A stretch of DNA of 64,000 nt from Paramarasmius palmivorus (GCA_037176845.1 JAYKXP010000041.1:186001-250000); one strand, 5' to 3'; counted from the stretch's first letter, positions 10,436 through 21,717 are shown. Numbers and translations are program-made. Notes: a model not told the origin generated them from the letters alone.

Positions 10436-11580
10436 ATGACTACATCACGAGGTGAGCTTCATCACATCCTGTACTTCATCCCAGGTTCATTGCCGTCGCT
10501 CAGGAGAAGAACCGCTACTCTCCGAGGCCAATAATCGCTTCGTACTATTTCCCATCAAATACGAAGAGGTGAGCAAACAGCCCGATACAAGTGAATAAGA
10601 AACTAACCAAAATCAGGTATGGGCTATGTACAAACAAGCCGAAGCGTCCTTTTGGACTGCCGAAGAAATCGACATGTCCCAAGACTTGCTGGATTGGGAA
10701 AAGAAGCTCAACGCGGACGAGAAACACTTTATATCCCACGTACTCGCATTCTTCGCAGCATCAGACGGTATAGTGAACGAAAACCTCGTAGCACGTTTCT
10801 GCCATGAAGTGAAGATAGCCGAAGCAAGGTGTTTCTACGGATTTCAATTAATGATGGAGAACATTCACTCAGAAGTCTACTCTCTTTTGCTGGAGACACT
10901 GATCAAAGACCCAGGGCAGAGGAGGCATCTGTTTTCGGCGCTGGAAACCATGCCATACGTGAAGGAGAAGGGAAAATGGGCAATACGCTGGATCGAGGAC
11001 ACGAGCGCCACTTTTGCGGAGAGGCTTGTCGCCTTCGCGGCCGTCGAAGGGATCTTCTTCTCTGGCTCCTTCGCAGCTATCTTTTGGATGAAAAAAAGAG
11101 GTCTTATGCCGGGTCTCGCGTTTTCAAACGAACTCATCAGTAGAGACGAAGGCCTTCACACCAACTTTGCCTGCTTGCTCTTTTCTTTACTGCAAAAAAA
11201 GCCAGCGCTAGAACAAGTCCAAAACATAGTCTCAGAAGCGGTGACGATTGAGAAGGAGTTCTTGAGAGGTACGTGTCTCTGGATCCATTGACTCTCTTTT
11301 CCACTGACAGGTCCCGACCTCAGACGCGATCCCGGTTGCCCTGATTGGCATGAACAGCTCGTTGATGTGCACCTATATCGAATTCGTCGCCGACCGCCTG
11401 CTCGTAGCCTTGGGATACAGCAAACTGTACCGGAGCGAAAACCCGTTCGACTTCATGGAGCTGATATCCCTCCAGGGCAAAACCAACTTCTTCGAGAAGA
11501 GGGTATCCGAATACGCCAAAGCAAGCGTCCAACGCGTCGACTACGGAACCGCCGAGCTCCGAAACTCCCGTGTGATGTAA
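10436..11580 (+). CDS. RNR2: Ribonucleotide reductase small subunit (class I, R2), truncated ends
   Basis: The R2 subunit holds the diiron-tyrosyl radical used to make deoxyribonucleotides. Four exons (10436-10451, 10504-10568, 10617-11268, 11324-11580) give 329 residues. All active-site residues are visible: Asp77, Glu108, His111, radical Tyr115 ([12 protein letters not shown]), Glu171 (VEGIFFSG), Glu205 and His208 (RDEGLH). Exon 4 is confirmed by [15 protein letters not shown] across a 55-base intron. Fungal R2 proteins are usually near 390-410 residues. This one lacks most of the N-terminal extension and ends in ELRNSRVM rather than an acidic, Phe-terminated tail that docks on the large subunit. 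It may be a second, specialised or decaying copy. Confidence 0.9.
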
Positions 11581-11855
11581 GCAGAACCTTCGATCATGAA
11601 TATCCGGATACTGACTGCGAGCAGTGCTTTTGAAGAAGAGTTTTGATACCGGATCATGCAGACCCGTAACTTCCGTAGTAGTCGTGTACTGAGACATTTC
11701 GGGCCTAAATAAAACGACCACCACGAGCATGAAACGGGCTCGACTCTTCATCTTTCTCACCCATGCAGGAGACTCTTCAGACAGTGATTGCCACCCAAGA
11801 CAAAGAGAACAGCGCATTTCTTCTCCCATTTCTCTCCTCAGAACCACACATCAAC

Positions 11856-12282
11856 ATGGCTGCTGTCACCGCTATCCGAACGGTGTTTGAAGCTCGCCTA
11901 CGCGTCGGACATATGTCATTCATGGGCTGGGACTCTATTCGTGCCTTCCTCATTGTCGACGACGGCAAAGAGCTGATAGCAGTCGATACTAGTGCTTTTG
12001 GCGAAGTGGTCATGACAGTGAACGTGGCAGACGAATGGACAGTAAGCAGTTCAAGAGCAATCTATGCTGGATGGCTGACGACACCTACAGGTGCCGGGAT
12101 CGCGAACGTGCAAAGTGGTCTCGTTGTGGAGACTGGGTCGTCGCAATGCGGAACTCGCAGGAGCTGATAGATTTGTGCAGCTAAACACCGGTTTCAAAAA
12201 CCAAGTGTCAATGGCGAAAAACCTTCAAGACTCTCTTTGCGCAACACCGGTGCGTTCCAGCCCAGAACTATCCGGGAAGTGA
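11856..12282 (+). CDS. Orphan protein, 125 residues
   Basis: Exon 1 (11856-12041, MAAVTAIRTVFEARLRVGH...) and exon 2 (12091-12282) join in phase across a 49-base intron (GTAAGC...CTACAG). An in-frame ATG at 11763 would add 31 residues. No family is recognised. The sequence alternates hydrophobic strands with acidic turns (FLIVDDGKELIAVDTSAFG) and ends in a polar region. Fragments of similar character follow at 12.5-13.7 kb, so this may be the 5' part of a larger, broken gene. Confidence 0.4.
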
Positions 12283-12502
12283 TCGCCACTCCCTATCCTT
12301 TTCTCACTGCCTGCCTTTATGGTTATTCCGCTCTTTGTAAGGATTGCTCGCTTACACAAACTGAATAGCTCTCTTCCGCCACCCTATGCCCCAAGTCGAT
12401 AGAAGAGACGCTGAACGTCTACGTCACGGACAACACCAAGGCGCGAACGACACCAAATCGTGGCTACGGCCATGCATGAGCTTTTACTGAACCCGGATAC
12501 AG

Positions 12503-12721
12503 GTTTTCAAGGATAAATCTCCAGGATCTCTCGCCGATGTCACACGAGGGAGTCTAATGGCAGTTTCCTATCGATTATGGCGCAAGTACGTTCAATACGG
12601 GACCGATTTTTCCTACGTGAGCCCCAATATCATACCGCTAATCGACGACCTTTGACGTCCATTACAGGCTCTGATCATGGAAGCCGTACGGATTGATGTG
12701 ATTTCCATTGTGGCTGCTTGA
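12503..12721 (+). pseudogene. Exon-like remnant of an orphan gene
   Basis: After an ACAG acceptor at 12499-12502 the frame VFKDKSPGSLADVTRGSL... runs 38 codons. A GTGAGC donor (12617) and CATTACAG acceptor (12667) then link it to ALIMEAVRIDVISIVAA and a TGA. No upstream exon with an ATG could be joined, so I treat it as a relic. The rest of 12283-12963 holds no convincing exon. Confidence 0.35.
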
Positions 12722-12963
12722 AGCAGCGGTAGCGAACGTAGCCTGTCATAACATAGTCACACATAAAATCTCGATCTGAAGCGTGAAAATGAACCGACAT
12801 ACCTTACAGAAATCGTGACTCTGTACCGAAACGGCTACGGAGCGGAATCGCGATCGTATCCGCCGCAGCTTGAGCGGGGCATAAATCCTTGATTCCCAAG
12901 GCGTCGTTTCAGGTTTCCACCCACGTCGTCACTGTCTCTGGAACGACCAGCATCCTACAAAAT

Positions 12964-13674
12964 ATGCCACTAAGCCTCTCCAACGAGCTCTCCCTCCATA
13001 TCAACGGTACCAAGACCTATCTGGATGGCTGCATGGAAACGCTACGTAGCATGCGTCTGCACATGGGTACTCTCGACGTTGAAATAGTCACCCAAAACCC
13101 ACACGCTATCGTGCGTGTGCACCAACAACTCCTTCAACAGCACAGCGCGTACTTCGGGTTTCTATTCGCCATCCTACCACCGACAAACGACAGATATGTC
13201 ATCGATGCAATCGGTATGCAACACCACGATGTGGAACATGTCATAGGCAAGCAGCTCTTCACCACACCACGGCACATCTGAGCAAACACCGCAGATCTCT
13301 TGTACGATGTAGACGATATCGAAGCGGCTGTCGCCAAAATAGTCGAACCGTGCCAAGCCGAGGACACTGAACAGGCCATCAAGGCCATAGGACAGGCTTT
13401 CAATGTCTTAGACATCGCACAACACTGGCAGCTTTTCAGCATCACGACGACAATGGAAACGATGATGGTCACAAAAAAAATCTTCAGATGGGACACTGTA
13501 TTGACTGGTTAGTATAAAACTGGCTCTGGATAACAGTTTACTCACTGGATAGAAACAGTTCTGGACCGAGCCGAAGGGTGCAATGCTGAGACGGTCGTCC
13601 AAGCGTGCAATGAGTTTCTAGAACGACATAACGATGCCATATACCAACTGGGGGGACTTATATGTACTGCTTAA
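12964..13674 (+). pseudogene. Orphan gene interrupted by an in-frame TGA
   Basis: From the ATG at 12964 (MPLSLSNELSLHINGTKT...) a protein-like frame runs to 13507. It continues across a 45-base intron (13508-13552) into ETVLDRAEGCNAETVVQACN and a TAA at 13672. One TGA at 13279-13281 breaks it; the frame is the same on both sides. Without the stop it would be 221 residues. Parts (LLQQHSAYFGFLFAILPP, then an alpha-helical C-terminal half with AEGCNAETVVQACNEFL) are weakly BTB/BACK-like. I found no intron that removes the TGA. Confidence 0.45.
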
Positions 13675-14013
13675 ACTATTTGTTCGTGCAATGAGAAGAC
13701 GTAGCCATACACACCTTTGTGGGACTGCACCTCAACCCTCACGAACGAATCCTTCACCCTATCTAAGAAGCAAGCAGTTTCACCGCTTGTTTCCCTTGCA
13801 ATCCTTCTTCTACAGTGTGACTGGCAGTTTCACCACCAGACACGTCTCCCGTATCGCGTTCCAAGACCTTCTCAGTCCTGCTGTGAAGATATTCCCGTCA
13901 AAACGCATTTTCAGACCTCGCGAAAAGGGACCCTTACCTGCTCTGTACCACTCACTACTCACGTATGGCCCTTTCCACTGACGGAGCAGAACCCTTGCAT
14001 CTCAAGGACCGTG

Positions 14014-14084
14014 GCTGACTAACACATAAACCCTAAGACATTTAGGGTCTCTGAACCCTATGGGAACCTACATTTAGGGTCAGC
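14014..14084. repeat. Nested inverted repeats built on TTAGGG
   Basis: CCCTAA at 14031-14036 faces TTAGGG at 14042-14047, and AACCCTA near 14054 faces a second TTAGGG at 14074-14079. GCTGAC (14014-14019) faces GTCAGC (14079-14084). Whether this is a former telomeric fragment or a foldback element cannot be decided from the sequence. Confidence 0.5.
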
Positions 14085-14230
14085 TTACAACGTCATAACC
14101 TGTGCTCTGGGCTCTGAGATCTGTGTCCCTATCAACATTCAACGCATGACACGGAAGTAAAACTGAGACGCGGCTAAATATTTTCAGGTGAGCGACCGTG
14201 TTATCCTACCCTAAGTCACGCCTCTAGTCT

Positions 14231-14261
14231 GACCACCGCAGCAAGGAGTGCTGCGGTGGTC
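14231..14261. repeat. Perfect 13-bp stem-loop
   Basis: GACCACCGCAGCA, a five-base loop AGGAG, then the exact reverse complement. It lies about 70 bases before the ATG of the BTB-like gene, so it could form in its mRNA leader. Confidence 0.7.
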
Positions 14262-14333
14262 TACTGACCATGTTTGCTCTACCATGGCATCGAATAAAAG
14301 AACGATCCAAGTCAATGAAATGCAAGCATCAGC

Positions 14334-15137
14334 ATGTCTTCTCCCTCACCAAACCTCAACGGTGACATCGATTCCCAAAGCGACATCTCTTTCGAGGACG
14401 ACATCATTGATTCCGAAGACTCAAATACTTCTCTCAGCCCCAGCTCTACCTCAAGCGAATCCAGGGAAATATCGGTCTCTCCGCCGCTTCGTTTGGATGA
14501 CACTTACTATTACCGACGGGGCCGGTCATTCTCGTTCAAAATCCTCGTGGAAGGTGTCGACCACTCTCTAGAAGCACCCGCCCCGCTGCTATGCGTCGTT
14601 AGCGGCTATTTCTCCCAGCTCTCAGAGTTGATCGACCCTGACGACGATGACTTCGACTTCATGCACGTGAACGTGGAGAGGTTCACTCCTGACATTGTAA
14701 GGAGAGTTATGGGTGCGTCTCCTATTTCTTACCGAAGTAAGGCAAACTGAACACCAAACGACAGAGCTCATATACCACCTCGATACTCCCCATGCCATAC
14801 TACGAAAGATCGCCGATACTTGCAGGATTTCCTCTGAGGAGTTCCGAAGAATGGCTCTCGACGATATCTTGGCGATTCTCGCCTTGGCAAGCGAATGGAG
14901 AGTCACTCAGCTAGTGGAAACAATGCAAAGGTTCATCATCAACGACGGGCTTTTGCGCCTCTATGACGTGGACTACGGTAAGCCTCGACAATCTATAGCA
15001 CACAGTTCTAACTCCTCTTCGCAGTCTACCAGGTCGCTCGACAGCTCAATGCGACTCTGCTCACTCGTGCTTGTGACGACTACATGTCTCGACAGATGTA
15101 TTTCGCTCGTTCACATAAATATCGTCTGAGTACATAG
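14334..15137 (+). CDS. BTB/POZ-like protein, 234 residues
   Basis: Three exons (14334-14712, 14765-14977, 15025-15137) are joined through introns of 52 and 47 bases. After a Ser/Asp-rich N terminus of about 60 residues comes a compact domain starting FSFKILVEGVDHSLEAPAPLL, followed by VVSGYFSQLSEL. In BTB domains the peptide that must be kept from other sites is placed like this. The rest is helical (DILAILALASEWRVTQLV, then QVARQLNATLLTRACDDYM), as in BTB-BACK proteins. It may act as a protein-interaction adaptor, but the BTB call rests on pattern only. Confidence 0.55.
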
Positions 15138-15282
15138 CTACATAGGTAGTCCATGGAATTGACGTGGTTGAAACTGTGTATAGAAAACCCTGCGACACTG
15201 AGAAGGCGGCCGGCCCGAGGCTGTGTATTGCTGCGCTCGACGTTTCCGCCTCTTGTCTCCCTCTACCATCACCACTGTTGCC

Positions 15283-16139
15283 ATGCACATCAACTCGATA
15301 TCAATTAAAGGGCTGCGAGAAGTACTGAGAAAGAACCAACTGCAGCCACACGGCAACGTACTCGTCCTCACTAACCTCGCCGACAAGCAAGGCCTCGATG
15401 AATGGACATTGGTGGGTCAAGTGCAGTCTATTTCTCCTAGCAACGAAACGGTAAAAGTAAGGCTGCTATAATACACGAGACACAATGACCACCAGCTCAA
15501 AAGTCCAATAGATACCCGACACGGTGCCTATCACATCGCTCAAAATAGGCTTGTTCAACACAGAAGAAGAGCTGGGCCGGGAACTTTTCCAGGAGATGAA
15601 CACCTCTGTGTGCACGCAATTTGCGGTATTGAACGATATTCTCCATCGATTTTCAAAACGCCGTTTCGAAAACTCCCGCGTTGAATACACCGTTGAGCGG
15701 AAAGATGTGGTGAGCATAAAGAAAACGAACTCGTCTATACCGACTCCTATACATGTAGACAACGGTCACATCGTGGATCGACTTAAACACTCCGAACACA
15801 ATAAACGTTACAATAACTGACAAGACAAAGGTACAGCACTCGCTACGCTTCCAAAGTGGGGGATCTAAATTCCACTCCAAGCACCTCGGAAATCATTTAC
15901 GCGTGCAAGACGTGGTGGCGATCTCTTGCCATCTGGGTGTGTGGGAGCTCGGCCATATAGAAACCATGGCCGCTGGTAAAATTGTTCTGAGACCACAAGA
16001 GATGGTACGTGTCTTGCCGCTGCTGCTATTCAACTGCTAACACGTCTCATATCAGGCTTATGTATTAGAGGCTGTCACAACAGGGGTCCAGGAATACTCG
16101 ACCCTTCCTGGTGGCTCATACCAAGTACCTAGCGATTAA
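15283..16139 (+). CDS. Four-exon orphan, 207 residues
   Basis: Exons 15283-15456, 15512-15709, 15837-16004 and 16056-16139 join in phase and end on TAA. The second intron is long for this window (127 bases; acceptor could be 15830 or 15836). The sequence begins MHINSISIKGLREVLRKNQ and includes PITSLKIGLFNTEEELGREL and VVAISCHLGVWELGHI. No signal peptide, membrane segment or known motif is seen. The frames of four separate exons agree, so the gene is likely real; its function is unknown. Confidence 0.5.
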
Positions 16140-16274
16140 AATGTATAGAGGCAATGAACGAACCGAATTCACTCCTTTATACCTGGGTAAAGAGGCTATA
16201 AACCCTACTGGTATTGACACGATGGGACTCGGACGACCGTATTTACATGAACAAAATACATCAGCCTCCGGAGG

Positions 16275-16973
16275 TCAATATCCTTGCTTCAACGATCTTC
16301 TGCCCACGCCTGTAATAGGGTCAGGTATAGCACTATATTCGAAAGAAAAGGAACTTGCGTTTTCCATCGCTATTGCAATCTCCTCGTCGCAGGAGAAGTC
16401 CTTTTCCAACATAAAGTACTCCCGCATCTCGCCCGAAGTCTTCCCCTTTAGACTACAAGCTACTGCTCTGCATCCAATGTCCCTAAACAAATAAATGTCC
16501 TTCGAAAACACCGGTCAACACCACTGCCGACTCACAATAAATGCTGGATATCCAGATAGTTCGCTGCCAGGATGACTTCAAACACCAGCTCCTCGTCTAG
16601 ACTGAGTAGGAACCGTTGATCCCATGGACTGATCCGGGTCTCCCGTTTTCTACTACTTCCGAGGTCATCTGACTCAAAATAGACTGCTTCCCCTCGATGG
16701 TGTTCGCAGTATTCCAGCACCTACAAAGTACCTTTTTAGCAGAGTGAATGACATGAAAGATTTCTTACTTTTTGAAAGACTTGCCCGGTCACGTTGAAAA
16801 GAGGAACCGCTTCATCACGCTCCCCGAGATCTGTAGAAAGAATCAGCACCCAATGCTCAGGACATAGCCGCAGAAGACACGCCTTCTAACATATGCTTGA
16901 CTACCAACGAGCGTTCTATAACGTCTCTCTCTACGAAAAAGTGCTGATCGTCGTTGGTAACGATGTGGACCAT
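16275..16973 (-). CDS. SKP1: Divergent SKP1 paralogue, 181 residues
   Basis: SKP1 links F-box proteins to cullin-1 in SCF ubiquitin ligases. Exons 16883-16973, 16769-16830, 16536-16720 and 16275-16482 give MVHIVTNDDQHFFVERDV..., then VLEYCEHHRGE, ISPWDQRFL, FEVILAANYLDIQHLL and DIGCRAVACSLKGKTSGEM. These are the order and spacing of the SKP1 BTB/POZ fold and its C-terminal helices. The first intron must use a GC donor (GAAG|GCGTGT). Where canonical SKP1 ends in a short acidic segment with a WC-type finish, this one has ENASSFSFEYSAIPD and 15 further residues. That end contacts F-box motifs, so partner choice may be altered. A standard SKP1 gene is presumably elsewhere. Confidence 0.85.
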
Positions 16974-17146
16974 AATGCAAAGTGGGGTGTATGGATGAAG
17001 ATGGCAAACCATCACACTTACTGGTCGGCGACGTTATATACTCGCTCGGAACTGGAATACAAATTCCGCAGTATGCAGCCCCGGTGAACATGATTCGTTT
17101 TTAAAATTGGGCAACGTGACAACTACGGATACAAGACAAAGAATCT

Positions 17147-19776
17147 CTAAACCGATCGCAAATACTCTTTACTAATCTTTTCAATGTTTTTCGCCAAAGA
17201 TACAGTTTCCTTCGAGAACTTGATGTTATGTTTCCATTGCGTATGAGTGTAAGGAACTGCTCTCTCCTCTGATATGCTTTCCAGCCGTTTTGAGAACCAT
17301 GCCTCCGCCTCGGGCGACCAAAAACCTGTATTCAAACCACTTAGCGCCCAAGAGTGAGGTCTAGGCCACCACGACTTCTGCGACAATTGCGGCGCGCCAG
17401 AGCGATCTGTCACCCCTACGCCAGGATCAGCAATATGAATACACAATTAAATATACTCTCACCTGTGCTGACGTCGTACACACCACATATCAGGTTCACT
17501 TCATCCTGAGATAACGCATGGTCCCAATAGCCACAGCCATCGAGTCCCCCAACATCTTCCTTGCTTTCTACTCCGACGACGAGGTATCCCTCAGGCTCTA
17601 CATGCTCACACAAGACTTCATCCACATCGACAACACTGCGCGCGAGTCTAGCAACTATTCCACCCATCATGAGTGCAGCACGGCCGCGTCCAGAGCGGAG
17701 GAACGCGTTCCGTTGACAAACATACGCGTTATAATCCCAAGAAGTGAATGAGTAATGCAGACTCCTATACCCTAATTGACTGTACATCCTCAGAGGCCGA
17801 AGAACTGAAACAGGTGTCCCAATCCGAAATGTGTGAAACGGGAGGCCAGCTTCTATCAGCAAGTGCGCAACGGCCACGCTAGTCGATGGCCAATTTCGAC
17901 GCCTGGCCTCAAGGACTGTAGTAGCGTCTGACACCGCGACCACGTACGAAGCTCCCATGTCGGCAATGATATACCAGGGCTCGGGAGCTTCGATGAGTCT
18001 AACGCAAGGAACACGAGGTCCCTTCGATGACAGGTCCAGCAAAGGGGATTTCAGAGGAGGATTCGCGCCGGAAAACTCGTACGCAAAGTAGGTGAGGTGG
18101 TCCTTCACCACAGATGACGCATCTGCGCTGGTAAACCCAAACATTCTGTGGACCTTCTGCCACTGCATCCGACAGGCGAGTAACTCTGATTGGTTCAAAA
18201 CATCGAATTGGTCCTGGAATCCGTATCGATTTCGTGCGATATCCAACAATGTTTTCTCAGATTCTGAATACCGAGGCACCGTATCTTCTTCTGAAAAAAG
18301 GAACGGCAGAATTGCATCGATAACCTCTCCAGGTTCTTCATCGGCTTCTACATCCTCTTCGAAAACCTGCAAAGGATCTTCGATTTCTGCGGTATCTGCA
18401 CCGAACACTGCCCCGTCATCAACCAACATTGATCCAAAGGACTCCTCGTCCCAGTCATCTGCCACTTCTTGAGGTGAAAATCCTTTAAATAAGTCCCATT
18501 CGTTTCTTATCGAATCGTATCTCCGCTGGTTGGGCGTGAAATCTTCCCAGACATCCGAACGTTCCGCCCGACAGAGCAACGTACGCGTAAATCCGCCATC
18601 GACCTCCTCCCATACGTACACTTTCGCTGCCTTAGTCGGCCAGCCGTCTTCAAAGGCGTGCATTTCGCGATCCTCACGCTGTACCCGCTGCTCTAAGGTC
18701 TCTATGCCCATAATCTGGTCTCGCAACTTCAGCCGCACAGCGAAATAATCATGGACACTGTTGTAAATCCTAGACCCGTCTTGATAGCGAACAACAGAAG
18801 ACACTGGTTCCGGATAGTTAACCCGTTCCTTTGTCGAACCGCCGACAGCTGAATCCGACCGTGCTAGCTCCAGGGCAATCCTATTCGGCGCCAGGGTTCT
18901 CAAAGCAGAGGTCATCCTTTCTGAGAGATACGCACCGTCTTCCCCCCAGTAGATATACACGGGGATTTTGGCAGCTCGATACACCGGAAGGTAACTCAGC
19001 AAACCGTTTTTCTCTGCTTCCCGAGCGTCAAGAACTCCACCAACCCCTGACGGTCCACTTTTCAGGTCGGCAGAAGTGACGAAAATCTCCACCCATGTAC
19101 TGAACCAAACGATATTTATTCCCTCATCTTCTACCACTGTTGACCACCACCTATCATCGGCGTATCCTAGCTGACGAAACCGGTGCTGCAGACTCCTCAC
19201 ATAGAATATGATGGCCGAAACCAGAGGCGAAAACGCGTCTCGAGACGCAAGAACCTGACGTCGACATTTGCGGGCACTCGCGTATCGCTTCTGATAACCG
19301 TACTGTCGTGGATAAGACCAAAACCTGAAACCGTCCGAAGGTGGTAGTTCTGAGACACGAATCAGCTTCTGGAGAACCTTGCGAAGCATTCTCTCATGGT
19401 AATCCCATTCTTTCTTCAGGTCCGAACGCAAGGTGAACAGCGCAACTTCGTCCTCTTTCTCCTCTATGATTGACATGGTGTCGACATCGAGGTGCAAAGC
19501 CCGGAAAAGGTGATTATGGTGTATGTCGGCGGAGGGCGTAAACGGAAGGAAAGGCAGCTCGCTACGGATCCAGCGTATGGCACTGAACTTGGGCAATCCC
19601 GTGAAGTACGACGAAGGATTCAAATCTGACGATGTTTGAGGATCCTGTAGTACACGTTGCAAGGAAAACACATCAACGACGTGATCGCCTAAAACTGTAT
19701 ACGGACTGCCATCGACGATAATATGTCTTCCATTGATGGTTTCTACAGCGTCGAGGTTGCTACCAACATCGAGCAT
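17147..19776 (-). CDS. Large orphan, 860 residues
   Basis: Exon 1 (17463-19776) and exon 2 (17147-17415) join across a 47-base intron (GTGAGA...GCGTAG). It is soluble, with no signal peptide. A Trp-rich end (QKSWWPRPHSWALSG, LNTGFWSPEAEAWF) and a central acidic segment (DVEADEEPGEV) are visible. The final 50 residues are a helix with many Lys. The end of the protein, with its WWP...W...GLN.G.WS..AE.WF pattern, recalls a large Agaricomycete family of unknown function. I can assign no enzymatic activity. The ATG at 19776 is the first in frame. Confidence 0.7.
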
Positions 19777-20485
19777 TCCTGTCTGGGATAGTTCAACAAA
19801 ATCCTGATGACTCCATGCAAAAACCGAACCATTGGTGTCACGGAGAATACAACACTAAGGTCACCAAATCGTGAGTTTCACCCTCGATTTAGGATCCCGA
19901 AAAGTGTCAAATGAGCTGTGACTGTGTCCTTGAACAAAGAGAAGTATGAAAGAGACGTATGAAGAAGCGATGACAGGCTGGATTTCAGGGAGGTTACCAG
20001 AGAGATCTATAGATCTCCAGATCTGTATCCGCAGGCATCCCGGCACAGCATGACATGATGATTATTACCTCAGGATTGGAAATTCATTTTCTCGCTGAGG
20101 ATGAAATCCCCTATAAAAAGGGGAAAATATGTCGAACATTTAGAGCTACATCTCCTAAGAATGCCTGAAGTTGAACGGGGAAGGACGGACAAGTAACGGA
20201 GGAAGGGGAGCATGAGGAAGTTTGATGACGAGAAAGGGATTTGTCACGGATTTCCTTATATAGTAAAATGTCGATCGGGCTGCAAAAAGTGATGGCCAAT
20301 CGAGCTATAAGACCCACTACCTAACGGTAGCGGGAATAATTTTTACTTTAAACCGTATATGTTACATTATCATTTATGGTTCTTTATTGTTACGAAGAGC
20401 CGGCGAGGTATTTACCTGTAGTTTACAGTTATTTACCTGAGCTATGTATTTAGCGGAGTCGGTCAATTTATAGTTGTTTCTTGTT
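19777..20485. other. Intergenic stretch, left flank of inverted repeat
   Basis: No supported exon. A TATAAAAAG run occurs near 20112. Short AT-rich direct repeats (TATTTACCTG twice around 20410-20440) and TATTTAGCGG stand next to the inverted repeat, as in the subterminal region of some TIR elements. Confidence 0.35.
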
Positions 20486-20521
20486 TCTCCCCCAACCACC
20501 CCTCCATCAAATTTCCTTTTT
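20486..20521 (+). repeat. Left arm of a perfect 36-bp inverted repeat
   Basis: TCTCCCCCAACCACCC... to CCTTTTT is repeated exactly, in reverse complement, at 21718-21753, 1.27 kb apart outer edge to outer edge. No target-site duplication is obvious. Confidence 0.8.
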
Positions 20522-20661
20522 TGGATTTGACTGCCTGGTGACCTCTTCGTCTTCGACAACATGCATATAACACGTTCACTGTATTAATCTTGTAGTATTA
20601 AAGAACGAGAATGAAGCCATTCTCACTATCCCTTCTTTCCCTCCTCACCTCACCTTGAAAC

Positions 20662-21086
20662 ATGCCCGACTCGGAGAAAAATGAAGGCGAAACATCTCAG
20701 CATAAGGTTATTGCACTTGATTTCCCTTGAAAGAAATGTTGGACATATAACATACTTTTCTAGGATTATAAGGAACAGGGTTCGCATGTTCGTTCAACTA
20801 CTGAGGTCTTGTTTCAGTCACTAATCACGGTGGGTATTGATGTTGAAGTCTTCCTTTCAAATGCGACACATTCAAGCAAGCCAATGTTCAGATATCTGAG
20901 GGAAGAATAGATCACCCATCATTCCCACCCTTGAGTGTTCTGCAGCAACTGTTTGTTCAACAAGAGTACCCATTCGAGGGTAATGACCGCCTTGAATCGA
21001 TGTTCGGCAGCTGCCGAAACCTCCAAAATTCCAAGAGTTTCGATCTTGTACGATTCCATGAGCAACTAGGGCTCGATGGCCCTTAA
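20662..21086 (+). CDS. Candidate 96-residue orphan inside the inverted-repeat element
   Basis: Three pieces splice in frame: 20662-20706 (MPDSEKNEGETSQHK), 20764-20833 and 20911-21086, across introns of 57 and 77 bases with usable signals. The last exon reads DHPSFPPLSVLQQLFVQQ... to TAA. It is a hydrophilic, low-charge protein with no recognised domain. Because it lies between the two 36-bp repeats it may be cargo or a relic of a transposon. Moderate to low confidence. Confidence 0.35.
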
Positions 21087-21717
21087 AGCTCGAAGAAGGG
21101 CATTTGACGCGACACCTAACATCCAGGAAAAGACGTAGGAAGCGAAGCCAGTGAAGGTCTGCGAGTGAATGATGGCGTTATGCTTGGCCGAGATACCCAA
21201 CTTTTCAGAATCGATTCTTGTCATCTATTCTTTCCCTGGGTCTTCGCAATTCCTCGGGTGTATACTAAATACATAGACACTACTTTAACTGTTTTTTCGG
21301 AGCTCTGAACCCAGATATTCACTTTCCAGGCGATGCCGGAGATTACACCCATGTAAGCGCCGTATAAGCGCCGACCTGAACCTACGAGCGTTCACTGTAT
21401 ATCGCAGTATTCCCCGTATTCTTCCCGTCAAAACATGACATACATACGTAGATAGTATGCCCCTAAAGTTCTGTAAGCCTGCAACTCAGTTATGAGCACG
21501 TTGAGAGCACAGCATAATAAATATCATGCTTCCTCTTCACCATAACTCTAAAGCTCTCTCTTTTCGGAGTCATGTTAGGAATCATCCTGACGAGCGAGCC
21601 TTCCTAGACCTCCTAGTAGAATCCCAAGTTAAACTCGCAGTAGAGCATGATAAATAAATCATACGCACTCAGATTTTGCACATAGACCGTCATCCATCAT
21701 GGCCTGGGAAAACCCTG

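Larger units (their letters stand above)
13675..14333. other. Intergenic stretch with hairpins
   Basis: Two overlapping open frames at 13634-14022 have unlikely composition and no recognisable protein. The segment also holds TTAGGG-containing hairpins and a perfect 13-bp stem, listed separately. Confidence 0.4.

Noticed and set aside
11350..11847. 175-codon minus ORF opposite the RNR gene
   Set aside because: Antisense shadow of a confidently identified gene.
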